The position numbers and the translations under genes are program-made. Below the pieces are notes generated by a model, which was given only the letters and a program-made list of their open reading frames with translations, was not told the origin of the DNA and ran no database searches. A stretch of DNA of 41,614 bases from Zoogloea sp. (lineage in GTDB: Bacteria; Pseudomonadota; Gammaproteobacteria; Burkholderiales; Rhodocyclaceae): the NCBI RefSeq assembly GCF_017302315.1, contig NZ_JAFLDT010000033.1:1-41614 (forward strand), written 5' to 3'. This document shows, one piece after another, positions 1-7,394 of this stretch. Position 1 is the first letter of the stretch; every line of letters starts with the position of its first letter.

Positions 1-17
1 CGACGCTCTTCCGATCT
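1..17 (+). other. Residual Illumina adapter sequence
   Basis: The first 17 bases read CGACGCTCTTCCGATCT. This is identical to the 3' end of the Illumina read-1 (TruSeq) adapter. It is not genomic, and it means the left end of this window is an untrimmed contig end. Biological sequence starts at about base 18. Confidence 0.95.
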
Positions 18-84
18 GGCCCAGGCCCAGTGCCAGCAGCCAGGGTCGCCAGTGTTGCGGTATCGCCTCCTGCAGTGGGGGCAT
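18..84 (-). CDS. Partial N-terminus of an unknown, possibly membrane, protein
   Basis: Minus-strand reading from the ATG at 84-82 gives about 22 residues beginning MPPLQEAIPQHWRPWLLALG before the frame runs into the adapter. The last visible part is hydrophobic (WLLALGLG) after a Trp/Arg/Pro stretch, as in an N-terminal membrane segment. It begins 36 bases downstream of the cysteine-rich protein gene, on the same strand, so it could be the next gene of that operon. No strong ribosome binding site is visible. Too little is present to name it, and it may not be a gene. Confidence 0.3.
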
Positions 85-120
85 GGTGCGTGATCCGTGG
101 CTGAACGCGCGCGGGGCCGG

Positions 121-483
121 TCAGGGCACCGCCAGTTGCGAGCGGCACGATGCGGAGAGTGCCTCGCGCTGCTGCTGCAGGCATTCACGCATGGCCTTGC
201 GATCCGGCCCCTTGCCGTCGCCGCCGCAGAGCTGGCGGGCCTGGTCGGCGCAGGCCTGGGCCGTCTCAAGGCTGGCCTTGCAGTCGGCGGAGATCTGGTC
301 CTGGTGTTGGCGCAGGCAGGCCAGCACGCGCCCTTCCCCGGGCGTGGTGCCTTTGCAGAACTTCGTGAAGTCGGCCCGACAGGCCCGGTTGGCCGCCTGG
401 GCGTGGGCGGTGGGCGCCAGGCCGGCGCCGAGCAAGGCCAGCACCAGGGCCGCCGTTGTGGTGGTGAGATGGAATGGGCGCAT
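121..483 (-). CDS. Secreted cysteine-rich repeat protein (GCR1/Cys_rich_FGFR-like)
   Basis: This is a small exported protein of 120 residues. Residues 1-29 form a signal peptide (hydrophobic core LVLALLGAGLA, then AHAQA). The mature part has two related blocks with regularly spaced cysteines: one from CRADF through CLRQH to DCKASL, the second from CADQARQLC through ECLQQQ to SCRSQL. This matches the bacterial 'cysteine rich repeat' family related to the Golgi glycoprotein 1/FGFR repeat. The cysteines probably form disulfides in the periplasm; the function is not known. The ATG at 483 is chosen because it starts directly at the signal peptide. A GTG at 492 overlaps the TGA of the upstream repeat protein gene (GTGA) and is an alternative. 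Either way the two genes are probably translationally coupled. Confidence 0.75.
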   Translation of the reverse strand: MRPFHLTTTTAALVLALLGAGLAPTAHAQAANRACRADFTKFCKGTTPGEGRVLACLRQHQDQISADCKASLETAQACADQARQLCGGDGKGPDRKAMRECLQQQREALSASCRSQLAVP

Positions 484-488
484 GGTGA

Positions 489-851
489 TCACGGCTGGCG
501 GGTGGTGGAGCGGGTCATGGTCTGGCCGTTGGGCAGGGTGACGACCGCGTCCGTCGCCTCCGGCGTGCGCGCCACGGTGCGGGTGGCGCTCTGGCCGTTG
601 GGGCCGGTGACCGAGCTATCCACGTGGCCGTCGCCCCGCACCGTCTGACGGCTCATGCTCCGCCCCCCGGGGCCGGTGGTGCTGGAAGACACATCGCCGT
701 GGGCGCGGCTGACGTTGCGGGTCATGGTCTGACCCTGGGGGCCGCTGAAGCTGGTGCTGCGGTCGCGGGCGCTGGCCGTCGTGGACAAGGTGGATAGGGA
801 CAGCAGGACAGCACAGCAGACAAGGCTGGATCGGATGGCAGTGGTTTTCAT
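489..851 (-). CDS. Secreted protein with four 23-residue tandem repeats
   Basis: A 120-residue protein with a signal peptide (Lys-containing start, then VCCAVLLSLSTLSTTASA). The mature region consists almost wholly of four tandem units of 23 residues with the core G-P-x-G-Q-x-M-T-R-x-x-x-R; the last unit has LPNGQ. The units are rich in Ser/Thr/Gly/Arg and contain no cysteine after the signal peptide. I do not recognise a named family, and a structural or surface role is only a guess. The start at 851 is supported by an AGGAG ribosome binding site seven bases upstream; the frame is open further upstream but lacks such a site. The gene overlaps or abuts the cysteine-rich protein gene downstream and is divergent from the response regulator gene, which makes it a plausible target of that system. 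Confidence 0.7.
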   Translation of the reverse strand: MKTTAIRSSLVCCAVLLSLSTLSTTASARDRSTSFSGPQGQTMTRNVSRAHGDVSSSTTGPGGRSMSRQTVRGDGHVDSSVTGPNGQSATRTVARTPEATDAVVTLPNGQTMTRSTTRQP

Positions 852-1035
852 GGCATGACTCCTGGAAAATGGATGAAACAGTCGGTGGCCCGAAGGCCTG
901 CGGGTGTGTCCTGCAGCCGGTGACGGCAGGTCTGGCACGACTGCATTACAGGCCATGGGCCGGCGTCCGTGCCTGTCGTTGTGCGACGAAATATGTCAGT
1001 GTTGAAACATCAAAGGCCGCCACGCCCGGCCGGCG

Positions 1036-1041
1036 TAAACT
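1036..1041 (+). promoter_or_regulatory. Possible -10 element (TAAACT) of the response regulator operon
   Basis: TAAACT lies seven bases before the ATG at 1049. If it is a -10 box, transcription would start at or next to the start codon, giving a leaderless mRNA; no ribosome binding site is visible before this ATG. No -35 box is seen at the normal distance. A TTGAAA at about 1002 is too far away and forms part of the small palindrome TGTTGAAACA. The same GTAAACT string occurs before thiS and ridA. Confidence 0.3.
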
Positions 1042-1048
1042 GCATGCC

Positions 1049-1759
1049 ATGCCTGTTGCTCTTCCCCAAGACCCCCTCACCGTCCTGATGGTGGACGACG
1101 ACGCCGAGCTCGCGGCCATGGTGGCCGAGCTGCTGCACGCGCACGGGATGCGTGTGCATTGCGCCGGCACCGCGGCCCAGGGGCTGGCCGATCTGACCCG
1201 GCTCGAACCCGACGTGCTGCTGCTGGACCTGATGCTGCCCGACGCCAACGGCATCGACCTGTGCCGGCGTCTGCGGGAGAGCGGCCACGAGCTGCCGGTG
1301 CTCATGCTGACGGCGCGGGGCGATCCCTTCGACCGCGTGCTGGGTCTTGAGCTGGGCGCCGACGACTACCTGGGCAAGCCCTTCGAGCCACGGGAGCTGG
1401 TGGCGCGGGTGCGCGCGCTGGCAAGGCGTCAGCAGGCGGTCATGCGCCGGACCCAGCTCCGCTTTGACGGACTGACGCTGGACCTGCTGGCGCGGCGCGT
1501 GAAGTGCCAGGGAGAACCGCTGTCTCTGACCTCCACCGAATTCAAACTGCTGCTGGCCCTGGCCAGCCAGCCCGGCGTGTGTGTGTCCCGCCAGGCCTTG
1601 TCCGCGGCGGTGCAGCCGGGCAACTATGTGCCCATGGACCGCGCAGTGGATGTGCAGGTGGCGCGCCTGCGCAAGAAGCTCTCCGCCGCACCCGGCGGGC
1701 GCGACTGGATCGAGACCGTGCGTGGAGAAGGCTATGTGTTCACCGGCAGCCGGCTTTGA
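1049..1759 (+). CDS. OmpR-family response regulator
   Basis: A 236-residue two-component response regulator. The receiver domain (residues about 10-120) has the acidic pocket D16-D17-D18, the phospho-acceptor D60 (LLLDLMLPD), T88 and K110. A winged-helix OmpR/PhoB DNA-binding domain follows (about 138-233), with the typical TSTEFKLL, DVQVARLRKKL and VRGEGYVF segments. It should be phosphorylated by the kinase encoded 18 bases downstream and then bind promoter DNA. ATG 1049 is chosen because the receiver domain begins a few residues later; the open frame further upstream has no domain similarity. The signal and targets are unknown. The divergent secreted-protein genes are the nearest candidates. 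Overall it resembles the OmpR branch, but calling it OmpR would be a guess. Confidence 0.93.
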   Translation: MPVALPQDPLTVLMVDDDAELAAMVAELLHAHGMRVHCAGTAAQGLADLTRLEPDVLLLDLMLPDANGIDLCRRLRESGHELPVLMLTARGDPFDRVLGLELGADDYLGKPFEPRELVARVRALARRQQAVMRRTQLRFDGLTLDLLARRVKCQGEPLSLTSTEFKLLLALASQPGVCVSRQALSAAVQPGNYVPMDRAVDVQVARLRKKLSAAPGGRDWIETVRGEGYVFTGSRL

Positions 1760-1777
1760 TCGCCGTGTGAGTGCGCC

Positions 1778-3100
1778 ATGAGGGCGCCCTGGTTCGACAC
1801 CCTCTTTGCGCGGATCTTCCTGCTTCAGGTGGGGGTGGCCGCGTTGCTGGTGGCGATGCTCGTGCTGGTGCTCTTCAATGATCAGGCCAGCGTGTTTGCC
1901 AAGGCAGCGCTCCCGACCTGGTCGGCGGCCCTGAAGCCCTTGCAGGCGCAGCTGCTGCGCGGCGAAGCACCCGTCCTGCCCCAGGGAGTGGACGTGCTGG
2001 TGCCCGTCGATCTGGAGCCGGGGCCACCGCCGTTGCGGGCACGTTTCATCGAACCGACGGCCTTGGCACCGCGCTACACGGCCTTGCGCGAGGGGCTGCG
2101 CGAACAGGGTATCCAGGTGGGGCGAATGGCAGTCAGCGGCGAGCATGGCGAATCCATCACCTGGCTGGAACTCGGATCGGCGGACCAGACGGCCGTTTGG
2201 GTGGGAATCCACGGCGCACTGGAAAATCCCGGCCTGCGCGCCCGCGGTGCCATCGGGCTGGGCTTGGCGGTGGTGGTCTTTCTGCTCGCGGCGGCATGGC
2301 TAAGCCGCATCGTGGCCCGCCCCCTTCAGGAATTGCAGCGCAGCGTCAGGCTCTTTGCCGAGACCGGCGAGCCGCCGCCGCCGCTCAAACCGCGCGGGCC
2401 GCAGGAGCTGCGCCAGCTGGCGCAGCAATTCGACGCCTTTGCCGCCCAGCGCGTGCAGCAGGACGATGCCCGCGCCATGATGCTCGCCGGCATCTCCCAC
2501 GATCTGCGCTCACCGCTGGGACGCATCCGGCTGGCCGCCGAACTGCTGCCCGAGGCCCCCGGCGTTGCCGCGCGGCGCGAGAGCATCGTGCGCAACGCGC
2601 AACTGGCCGACGAGTTGGTGGGCTCCTTCATCGCCCTGGTGCGTACCGCCACCGAGCCGCTGGACGAAAGGGTGGAGCTGCACGCCCTGGTGCGCGAGCT
2701 GCTGGGCAATGGCGACCACGCCGACGTGCACGCCCGGCTACCCGCCGAAGGCGAAGCCCTGTGGGTCGAGCCAGCCTCGCGCATCGTGTTGCAGCGCTGC
2801 CTGCTCAACCTGCTGGACAACGCCCGCCGCTACGGGCGCCCACCGCTGGAAGTGGACCTGCAGGCGCAGGGGGGCGAGGCCGTGCTGAGCGTGCGCGACC
2901 ACGGCCCGGGCATGCCCCCGGCGCAGCGCGAAACCTTGCTCCAACCCTTTTATCGGGGCACGAAAGACCGCGGCCAGCCCGGCACCGGCCTGGGCCTGCC
3001 GGTGGTCGAACGCGCCGTGCGCCGCCACGGCGGGCAGATGGCGCTGCACGATGCCGAGCCGGGGCTGCGGGTCACGCTGCGTCTGCCCTTGGCGGGGTGA
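1778..3100 (+). CDS. EnvZ-like sensor histidine kinase
   Basis: A 440-residue membrane sensor kinase. It has a transmembrane segment at about 12-34, a periplasmic domain of roughly 120 residues, a second membrane segment at about 158-180, a HAMP linker, a dimerisation/phosphoacceptor domain with H241 (ISHDLRSPLGRIRLA), and an ATPase domain with N box (NLLDNARRYG), G1 (DHGPGMP) and G2 (GTGLGLPVV) motifs. The sequence around the phospho-histidine resembles EnvZ (SHDLRTPLTRIRLA). It is the obvious partner of the OmpR-type regulator directly upstream, with 18 bases between them and one operon implied. The input signal cannot be read from the sequence. No truncation or missing catalytic motif is seen. 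Confidence 0.93.
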   Translation: MRAPWFDTLFARIFLLQVGVAALLVAMLVLVLFNDQASVFAKAALPTWSAALKPLQAQLLRGEAPVLPQGVDVLVPVDLEPGPPPLRARFIEPTALAPRYTALREGLREQGIQVGRMAVSGEHGESITWLELGSADQTAVWVGIHGALENPGLRARGAIGLGLAVVVFLLAAAWLSRIVARPLQELQRSVRLFAETGEPPPPLKPRGPQELRQLAQQFDAFAAQRVQQDDARAMMLAGISHDLRSPLGRIRLAAELLPEAPGVAARRESIVRNAQLADELVGSFIALVRTATEPLDERVELHALVRELLGNGDHADVHARLPAEGEALWVEPASRIVLQRCLLNLLDNARRYGRPPLEVDLQAQGGEAVLSVRDHGPGMPPAQRETLLQPFYRGTKDRGQPGTGLGLPVVERAVRRHGGQMALHDAEPGLRVTLRLPLAG

Positions 3101-3172
3101 CGAGCGGCGGCATCGCAAGGGGAGGTGCCGGGTGGGTGTCATTGGCAGGGGGGCGCCCCGGGGCCGTGTGAC

Positions 3173-3355
3173 ACGCCATGCGCTGGCCGTGCCATCCTTG
3201 GCATCGACCATCAGGGCGTAGGCCGCAATTCCTGACCGGATGGCCCGCTCAAGCGCATCGGCGAGTAGCGCACCACCCAGGCCCTGCCCGGTGAAGGCTT
3301 CATCGACCGCCAGTCGCCCCATGCGAACGGCTGGCGCGGTCGGGTAGCCATCCAG
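3173..3355 (-). pseudogene. Fragment of a GNAT acetyltransferase (TacT-like toxin family)
   Basis: About 60 codons on the minus strand read YPTAPAVRMGRLAVDEAFTG, then QGLGGALLADALERA and a segment ending MVDAKDGTAS. This is the acetyl-CoA-binding core (Q-G-x-G-x-A/G) of GNAT enzymes, and YPxxPAVRxGRLAVD is typical of the TacT-like toxins paired with DUF1778 antitoxins. The N-terminal third is missing: a TGA lies in frame four codons before YPT. The C-terminal FY-x-x-x-GF part is also missing, with similarity ending at about 3173. No antitoxin gene is visible. It is a remnant at the edge of the restriction island, between the sensor kinase and mrr. The rest of 3101-3425 shows nothing recognisable. 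Confidence 0.7.
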
Positions 3356-3425
3356 TCATGCTCGAAGCGTTCGTTGATGTCTTCGAGGCGCACACAATCC
3401 GCAGCCCCCCGAAGACAGCCCCGTC

Positions 3426-4376
3426 TCAGACACTGTCCCCCTCGAAGTAGTCCGAATCGACCCGCTTGATTTCGAATCGACTAAGCGGAGAAACCCCGAC
3501 GTTGTGATCGACCATCAAGGCGGCCAACTGCTCGCCTCCCACAAGAATGATCTTCAAGGGAATGATTCCCGCATACTCATGGGCCTCTCGCGAGAATCCT
3601 GACGTAGTGATGAACACCCCCTTGTTCGCACGCTGTCCTTGAAGAGCTCCAGCGAACTTCTGTATTTCCGGACGCCCGACGGTACCCTCCCATCGCTTGG
3701 CCTGCACGTAGATCACGTCGAGGCCCAGCTTGTCCTCCTTGATGATCCCGTCGATGCCGCCATCGCCGCTTCTGCCTATCGCCCTGCCCGCGTCCTGGCG
3801 TGAGCCGCCGTAGCCCATCGCGACCAGCAGATCGATGACCAGGCGCTCGAAGAAGGCGGGCGTGGCGGCCTTCACCTGCTCCAGCACCTCGGCTTCGAGA
3901 TTGCTGCGCAGTCGCTGATAGGCCTGCGAGAAGAGCTCCTCCGGTGTGGCTTCCGGCGTCGCTGGTGTCGCGGTCTGGGGCGGGGAGGTCATCGGGAAGT
4001 CAGCTTGCAGCACGCCGTTGCCCTCACTTCTGCGTGACCTGAACGCCCTGAATTCGTGATACTTCTCTGCCAGCAGGGCACTGTCGATCTGGTCCGGGCG
4101 TGTTCCGAGAAGCTCGGTACCCCGCGGCGTGATCCGGAAGTAGCCCCGCCGAGTGGCATCGATCAACCCCGCCTGCTTCAGGTAGGTCTTTGCCCATCCG
4201 ACCCTGTTGTCGAACATCGGTGCCGTACCACTGGGCAGCATCGTGGCCCGCTCGTCATCGGACAATTCGAACCTGGCGGCCAGTTGCTCGACTGCGTTGC
4301 GGAAGCGATGCTCATTGCCGTCTGCAGCCAGGGCCAAGAGCGGCAGCATCAGGGATTGATAGTCGGGAATGGACAT
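3426..4376 (-). CDS. mrr: Mrr-type restriction endonuclease
   Basis: A 316-residue protein of the Mrr family, type IV restriction enzymes that cut modified DNA (E. coli Mrr has 304 residues). Residues 1-95 are the Mrr N-terminal winged-helix domain (MSIPDYQSLMLPLL, GYFRITPRGTELL). Residues about 170-290 are the PD-(D/E)xK nuclease domain: F176-E-R-L-V-I-D-L-L, then GDGGIDG with D209, YVQAKRW with Q225 and K227, and KGVFITTSGFS. All expected catalytic positions are present, so it is probably active. It is divergent from hsdR; the 237-base gap between the two starts must hold both promoters, though I see no clear consensus boxes there. Ribosome binding is weak. Its neighbours make it part of a defence island. 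It could alternatively act as an accessory to the type I system. Confidence 0.9.
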   Translation of the reverse strand: MSIPDYQSLMLPLLALAADGNEHRFRNAVEQLAARFELSDDERATMLPSGTAPMFDNRVGWAKTYLKQAGLIDATRRGYFRITPRGTELLGTRPDQIDSALLAEKYHEFRAFRSRRSEGNGVLQADFPMTSPPQTATPATPEATPEELFSQAYQRLRSNLEAEVLEQVKAATPAFFERLVIDLLVAMGYGGSRQDAGRAIGRSGDGGIDGIIKEDKLGLDVIYVQAKRWEGTVGRPEIQKFAGALQGQRANKGVFITTSGFSREAHEYAGIIPLKIILVGGEQLAALMVDHNVGVSPLSRFEIKRVDSDYFEGDSV

Positions 4377-4613
4377 GGTGAGCGCGGAAGTGTGCTTATG
4401 GATTCAACATCTGCTGCATGTCGCGGATGGTATCCGACGCGATGTCTGTTGCTGCGCGAAATTTCAGTGTTCGTTAGCTGCTGCAGGTGCTGACTTGAGC
4501 GAACGGCTGCCTATTGCCGAGAATCTTCTGTAATGGAAGTGCCGGTGTCAGCCTATCGCCACTAAAATATTCCCTGAACATCAACAAACAAGCGACGAGC
4601 GCAGAAGAAAACG

Positions 4614-7394
4614 ATGACTCCGGAATCTCTGGCCAGGATCGAGATCGACAGTCGGCTGGAGAAGGCCGGCTGGGTCGTGCAGGATTTGAAAAAGCTCGAC
4701 CTGTCGGCGGGTCTGGGCGTCGCGGTGCGCGAGTACCCCACCGATAGCGGGCCGGCGGATTACGTGTTGTTTGTTGCCCGACATGCCGTGGGCGTGATCG
4801 AAGCCAAGAGAGACAGCGCCGGTGAAAACCTGACCGCCACCGAGGCCCAGACCGAGCGCTATGCCTCCGCCCGGCTCAAGTGGCGCAAGGATGACAGCCC
4901 GCTGCGCTTCCTGTTCGAGGCCACCGGCCAGATCATCCGCTTCACTGACGGCGCCGACCCGGCGCCGAGGTCCCGCGAGATCTTCCACTTCTTCAAACCC
5001 GAAACCCTGGCTGAGTGGCTGGCGCAGCCGGACACCCTGCGCGGCAGGCTTGCCGGTCAGATGCCTGCGTTGCCCGAGGAAAACCTGCGGGACTGCCAGA
5101 TCGGCGCCGTCACCGGGCTGGAACACTCGCTGGCACTCAACAAACCCCGCGCCCTGGTGCATATGGCCACCGGCGCGGGCAAGACCTTTACCGCCATCAC
5201 CTCGGTCTATCGCCTGCTGAGGTTTGGCGGGGCGAAGCGCATCCTGTTTCTGGTGGATACCCGCAACCTCGGCAAGCAGGCCCACCAGGAGTTCATGGCC
5301 TACACGCCGCCCGACGATGGCCGCAATTTCACCGAGCTCTATAACGTGCAGCGGCTCGCCTCGCCCAGCATCGACCCGCATTCGAAGGTGTGCATCAGCA
5401 CCATCCAGCGCATGTACTCCATCCTCAGCGGCGAGCCGATCGACGAATCGGCCGAGGATGTCTCGCTCAACGAAGTGCAGCAAACCGCAAAACAGGAAAA
5501 GCTCGTCCGCTACAACCCGGCGGTGCCCGTCGAGACTTTCGATTTCATCATCATCGACGAATGCCACCGCAGCATCTACAACCTGTGGAAGCAGGTGCTC
5601 GACTACTTCGATGCCAGCCTGATCGGCCTCACCGCCACCCCCGACAAGCGCACCTTCGGCTTCTTCAACGAGAACATCGTCGCCGAATACACCTATGAGC
5701 AATCCGTCGCCGACGGCGTCAACGTCGGCTACGACGTCTACACCATCGAAACCGAGATCACCCGGAAAGGTGCCCGGCTGAAAGCCCGGGAGTGGGTAGA
5801 CCACCGTGATCGTCAGACCCGCAAGCGGCGTTGGGCCCAGACCGAGGACGACACCGCCTACGCCGGTAAGGCCCTCGACAAGTCTGTGGTCAACCCGAGC
5901 CAGATCCGCAAGGTGATCCAGGCCATGAAAACCGCCGTCGAGACGGAGATCTTCCCAACCCGCAAAGAGACGCCCAAGACGCTCATCTTTGCCAAGACCG
6001 ACAGCCACGCCGACGACATCATCAACATCGTGCGCGAGGTCTATGGCCAGGGGAACGCCTTCTGCAAGAAGGTCACCTACCGCGCCGAGGAGGACGCCGA
6101 CAGCGTGCTGAGCAGCTTCCGCAACGACTACAACCCGCGCATCGCCGTGACCGTGGACATGATCGCCACCGGCACCGACGTCAAACCCCTCGAAGTGCTG
6201 CTGTTCATGCGCGATGTGCGCAGCAAAGGCTACTACGAACAGATGAAGGGCCGCGGCGTGCGCAGCCTCGATGGCGACGGCCTCCGGCGCGTGAGCAACA
6301 GCGCGGACGGTGCCAAGACCCGCTTCGTGCTGATCGACGCCGTGGGTGTGGAGAAATCCCTCAAGACCGAAAGCCGGCAGTTGGAAAAGAAGCCCGGCGT
6401 GCCCCTCAAGGACCTGCTGCAAGGCGTGGCCATGGGCAGCCGCGACGACGACACCGTGCTCTCCCTCGCCAACCGTTTGGTGCGCCTCGCCAAGCAGCTC
6501 GACGACAAGGCCCGCTCCCGCATCGAGAAAGCCAGCGGCGGCATCCCGGTGGGCGAGCTGGGCAAAAGCCTGATTGCCGCGCTCGATCCGGACGCCATCG
6601 TCGAGGCCGCACTGGCCACCGCCAGAGCCGCCGGTATCACCCGTTCCGAAGACACCCTGCTCCCCGCGGAGATCGCCGCTGCCCGCGCCCAACGCGTGGC
6701 CGCCGCCTGCGCGCCCTTTGACAAACCCGAGCTGCGCGACGAGGTCGAGAACGCCCGCCGCGAGCGCGAGCAGATCATCGACCACATCAACGTCGATGAG
6801 CTCATCTTCTCGGGCTATGCCGAGCAGGCCGAGGAAGAGGCCAAGGCCGTGATCCAGCGCTTTGCCGACTATATTCAGCAGCACAAGGACGAGATCGCCG
6901 CGCTGGACTTCTTCTACCAGCAGCCCTATCAGCGCCGGGCGCTGAGCTTCGAGATGATCGAAGAACTCCACGCCCACCTCGCCAAGCCGCCGCTGATGCT
7001 CACCACCGAGCGCCTGTGGAGCGCCTACGCCCGCGTGCATGCCAGCCAGGTGAAGGGCATGAACAGCAGGCGCCAGCTCACCGACCTGGTCTCGCTGCTG
7101 CGCTTTGCGCTGGGGCTGGACGGCGAACTCAGGCCCTTCGCCGACGAGGTGGATAAACGCTTCCAGGCCTGGATCTTCCGTCACAATGCGCGCCGCGCCA
7201 CTGCCTTCACCCCCGAGCAGACCGAATGGCTGCGGATGATGAAGGACCACATCGCCAGCGCCTGCGCCATCCACCGGGATGACTTCGACTACGCCGAGCT
7301 GGCGGACAAGGGCGGGCTGCAGAAGGCCTGGGGGCTGTTTGGCAAGGAACTGGACAGGTTGATGGATGAGATGAATGGGGAGTTGGTGGCGTGA
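4614..7394 (+). CDS. hsdR: Type I restriction enzyme, R (motor/nuclease) subunit HsdR
   Basis: A 926-residue HsdR subunit, the DNA translocase and nuclease of a type I restriction-modification complex (R2M2S1). The N-terminal PD-(D/E)xK nuclease has D49 (GPADY) and E63-x-K65 (VIEAKR). Helicase motor domains follow: Walker A ATGAGKT at 185-191, DECH at 315-318, LTATP at 339-343, and C-terminal RecA-fold motifs around DMIATGTDVKPLEVLLFMR. A long C-terminal region of the EcoEI_R type then binds the methylase core. Length and layout fit the EcoEI-like (type IB) group. The gene overlaps hsdS by four bases (GTGA). Ribosome binding before the ATG is weak (AGAAGA). I see no frame disruption, so restriction activity is expected as long as HsdM and HsdS are made. 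Confidence 0.95.
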   Translation: MTPESLARIEIDSRLEKAGWVVQDLKKLDLSAGLGVAVREYPTDSGPADYVLFVARHAVGVIEAKRDSAGENLTATEAQTERYASARLKWRKDDSPLRFLFEATGQIIRFTDGADPAPRSREIFHFFKPETLAEWLAQPDTLRGRLAGQMPALPEENLRDCQIGAVTGLEHSLALNKPRALVHMATGAGKTFTAITSVYRLLRFGGAKRILFLVDTRNLGKQAHQEFMAYTPPDDGRNFTELYNVQRLASPSIDPHSKVCISTIQRMYSILSGEPIDESAEDVSLNEVQQTAKQEKLVRYNPAVPVETFDFIIIDECHRSIYNLWKQVLDYFDASLIGLTATPDKRTFGFFNENIVAEYTYEQSVADGVNVGYDVYTIETEITRKGARLKAREWVDHRDRQTRKRRWAQTEDDTAYAGKALDKSVVNPSQIRKVIQAMKTAVETEIFPTRKETPKTLIFAKTDSHADDIINIVREVYGQGNAFCKKVTYRAEEDADSVLSSFRNDYNPRIAVTVDMIATGTDVKPLEVLLFMRDVRSKGYYEQMKGRGVRSLDGDGLRRVSNSADGAKTRFVLIDAVGVEKSLKTESRQLEKKPGVPLKDLLQGVAMGSRDDDTVLSLANRLVRLAKQLDDKARSRIEKASGGIPVGELGKSLIAALDPDAIVEAALATARAAGITRSEDTLLPAEIAAARAQRVAAACAPFDKPELRDEVENARREREQIIDHINVDELIFSGYAEQAEEEAKAVIQRFADYIQQHKDEIAALDFFYQQPYQRRALSFEMIEELHAHLAKPPLMLTTERLWSAYARVHASQVKGMNSRRQLTDLVSLLRFALGLDGELRPFADEVDKRFQAWIFRHNARRATAFTPEQTEWLRMMKDHIASACAIHRDDFDYAELADKGGLQKAWGLFGKELDRLMDEMNGELVA

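Noticed and set aside
2197-3171. 324-codon Arg/Ala-rich frame overlapping the sensor kinase gene
   Set aside because: It is a +1 shadow of the kinase, with extreme Arg/Ala/Pro content and no domain.
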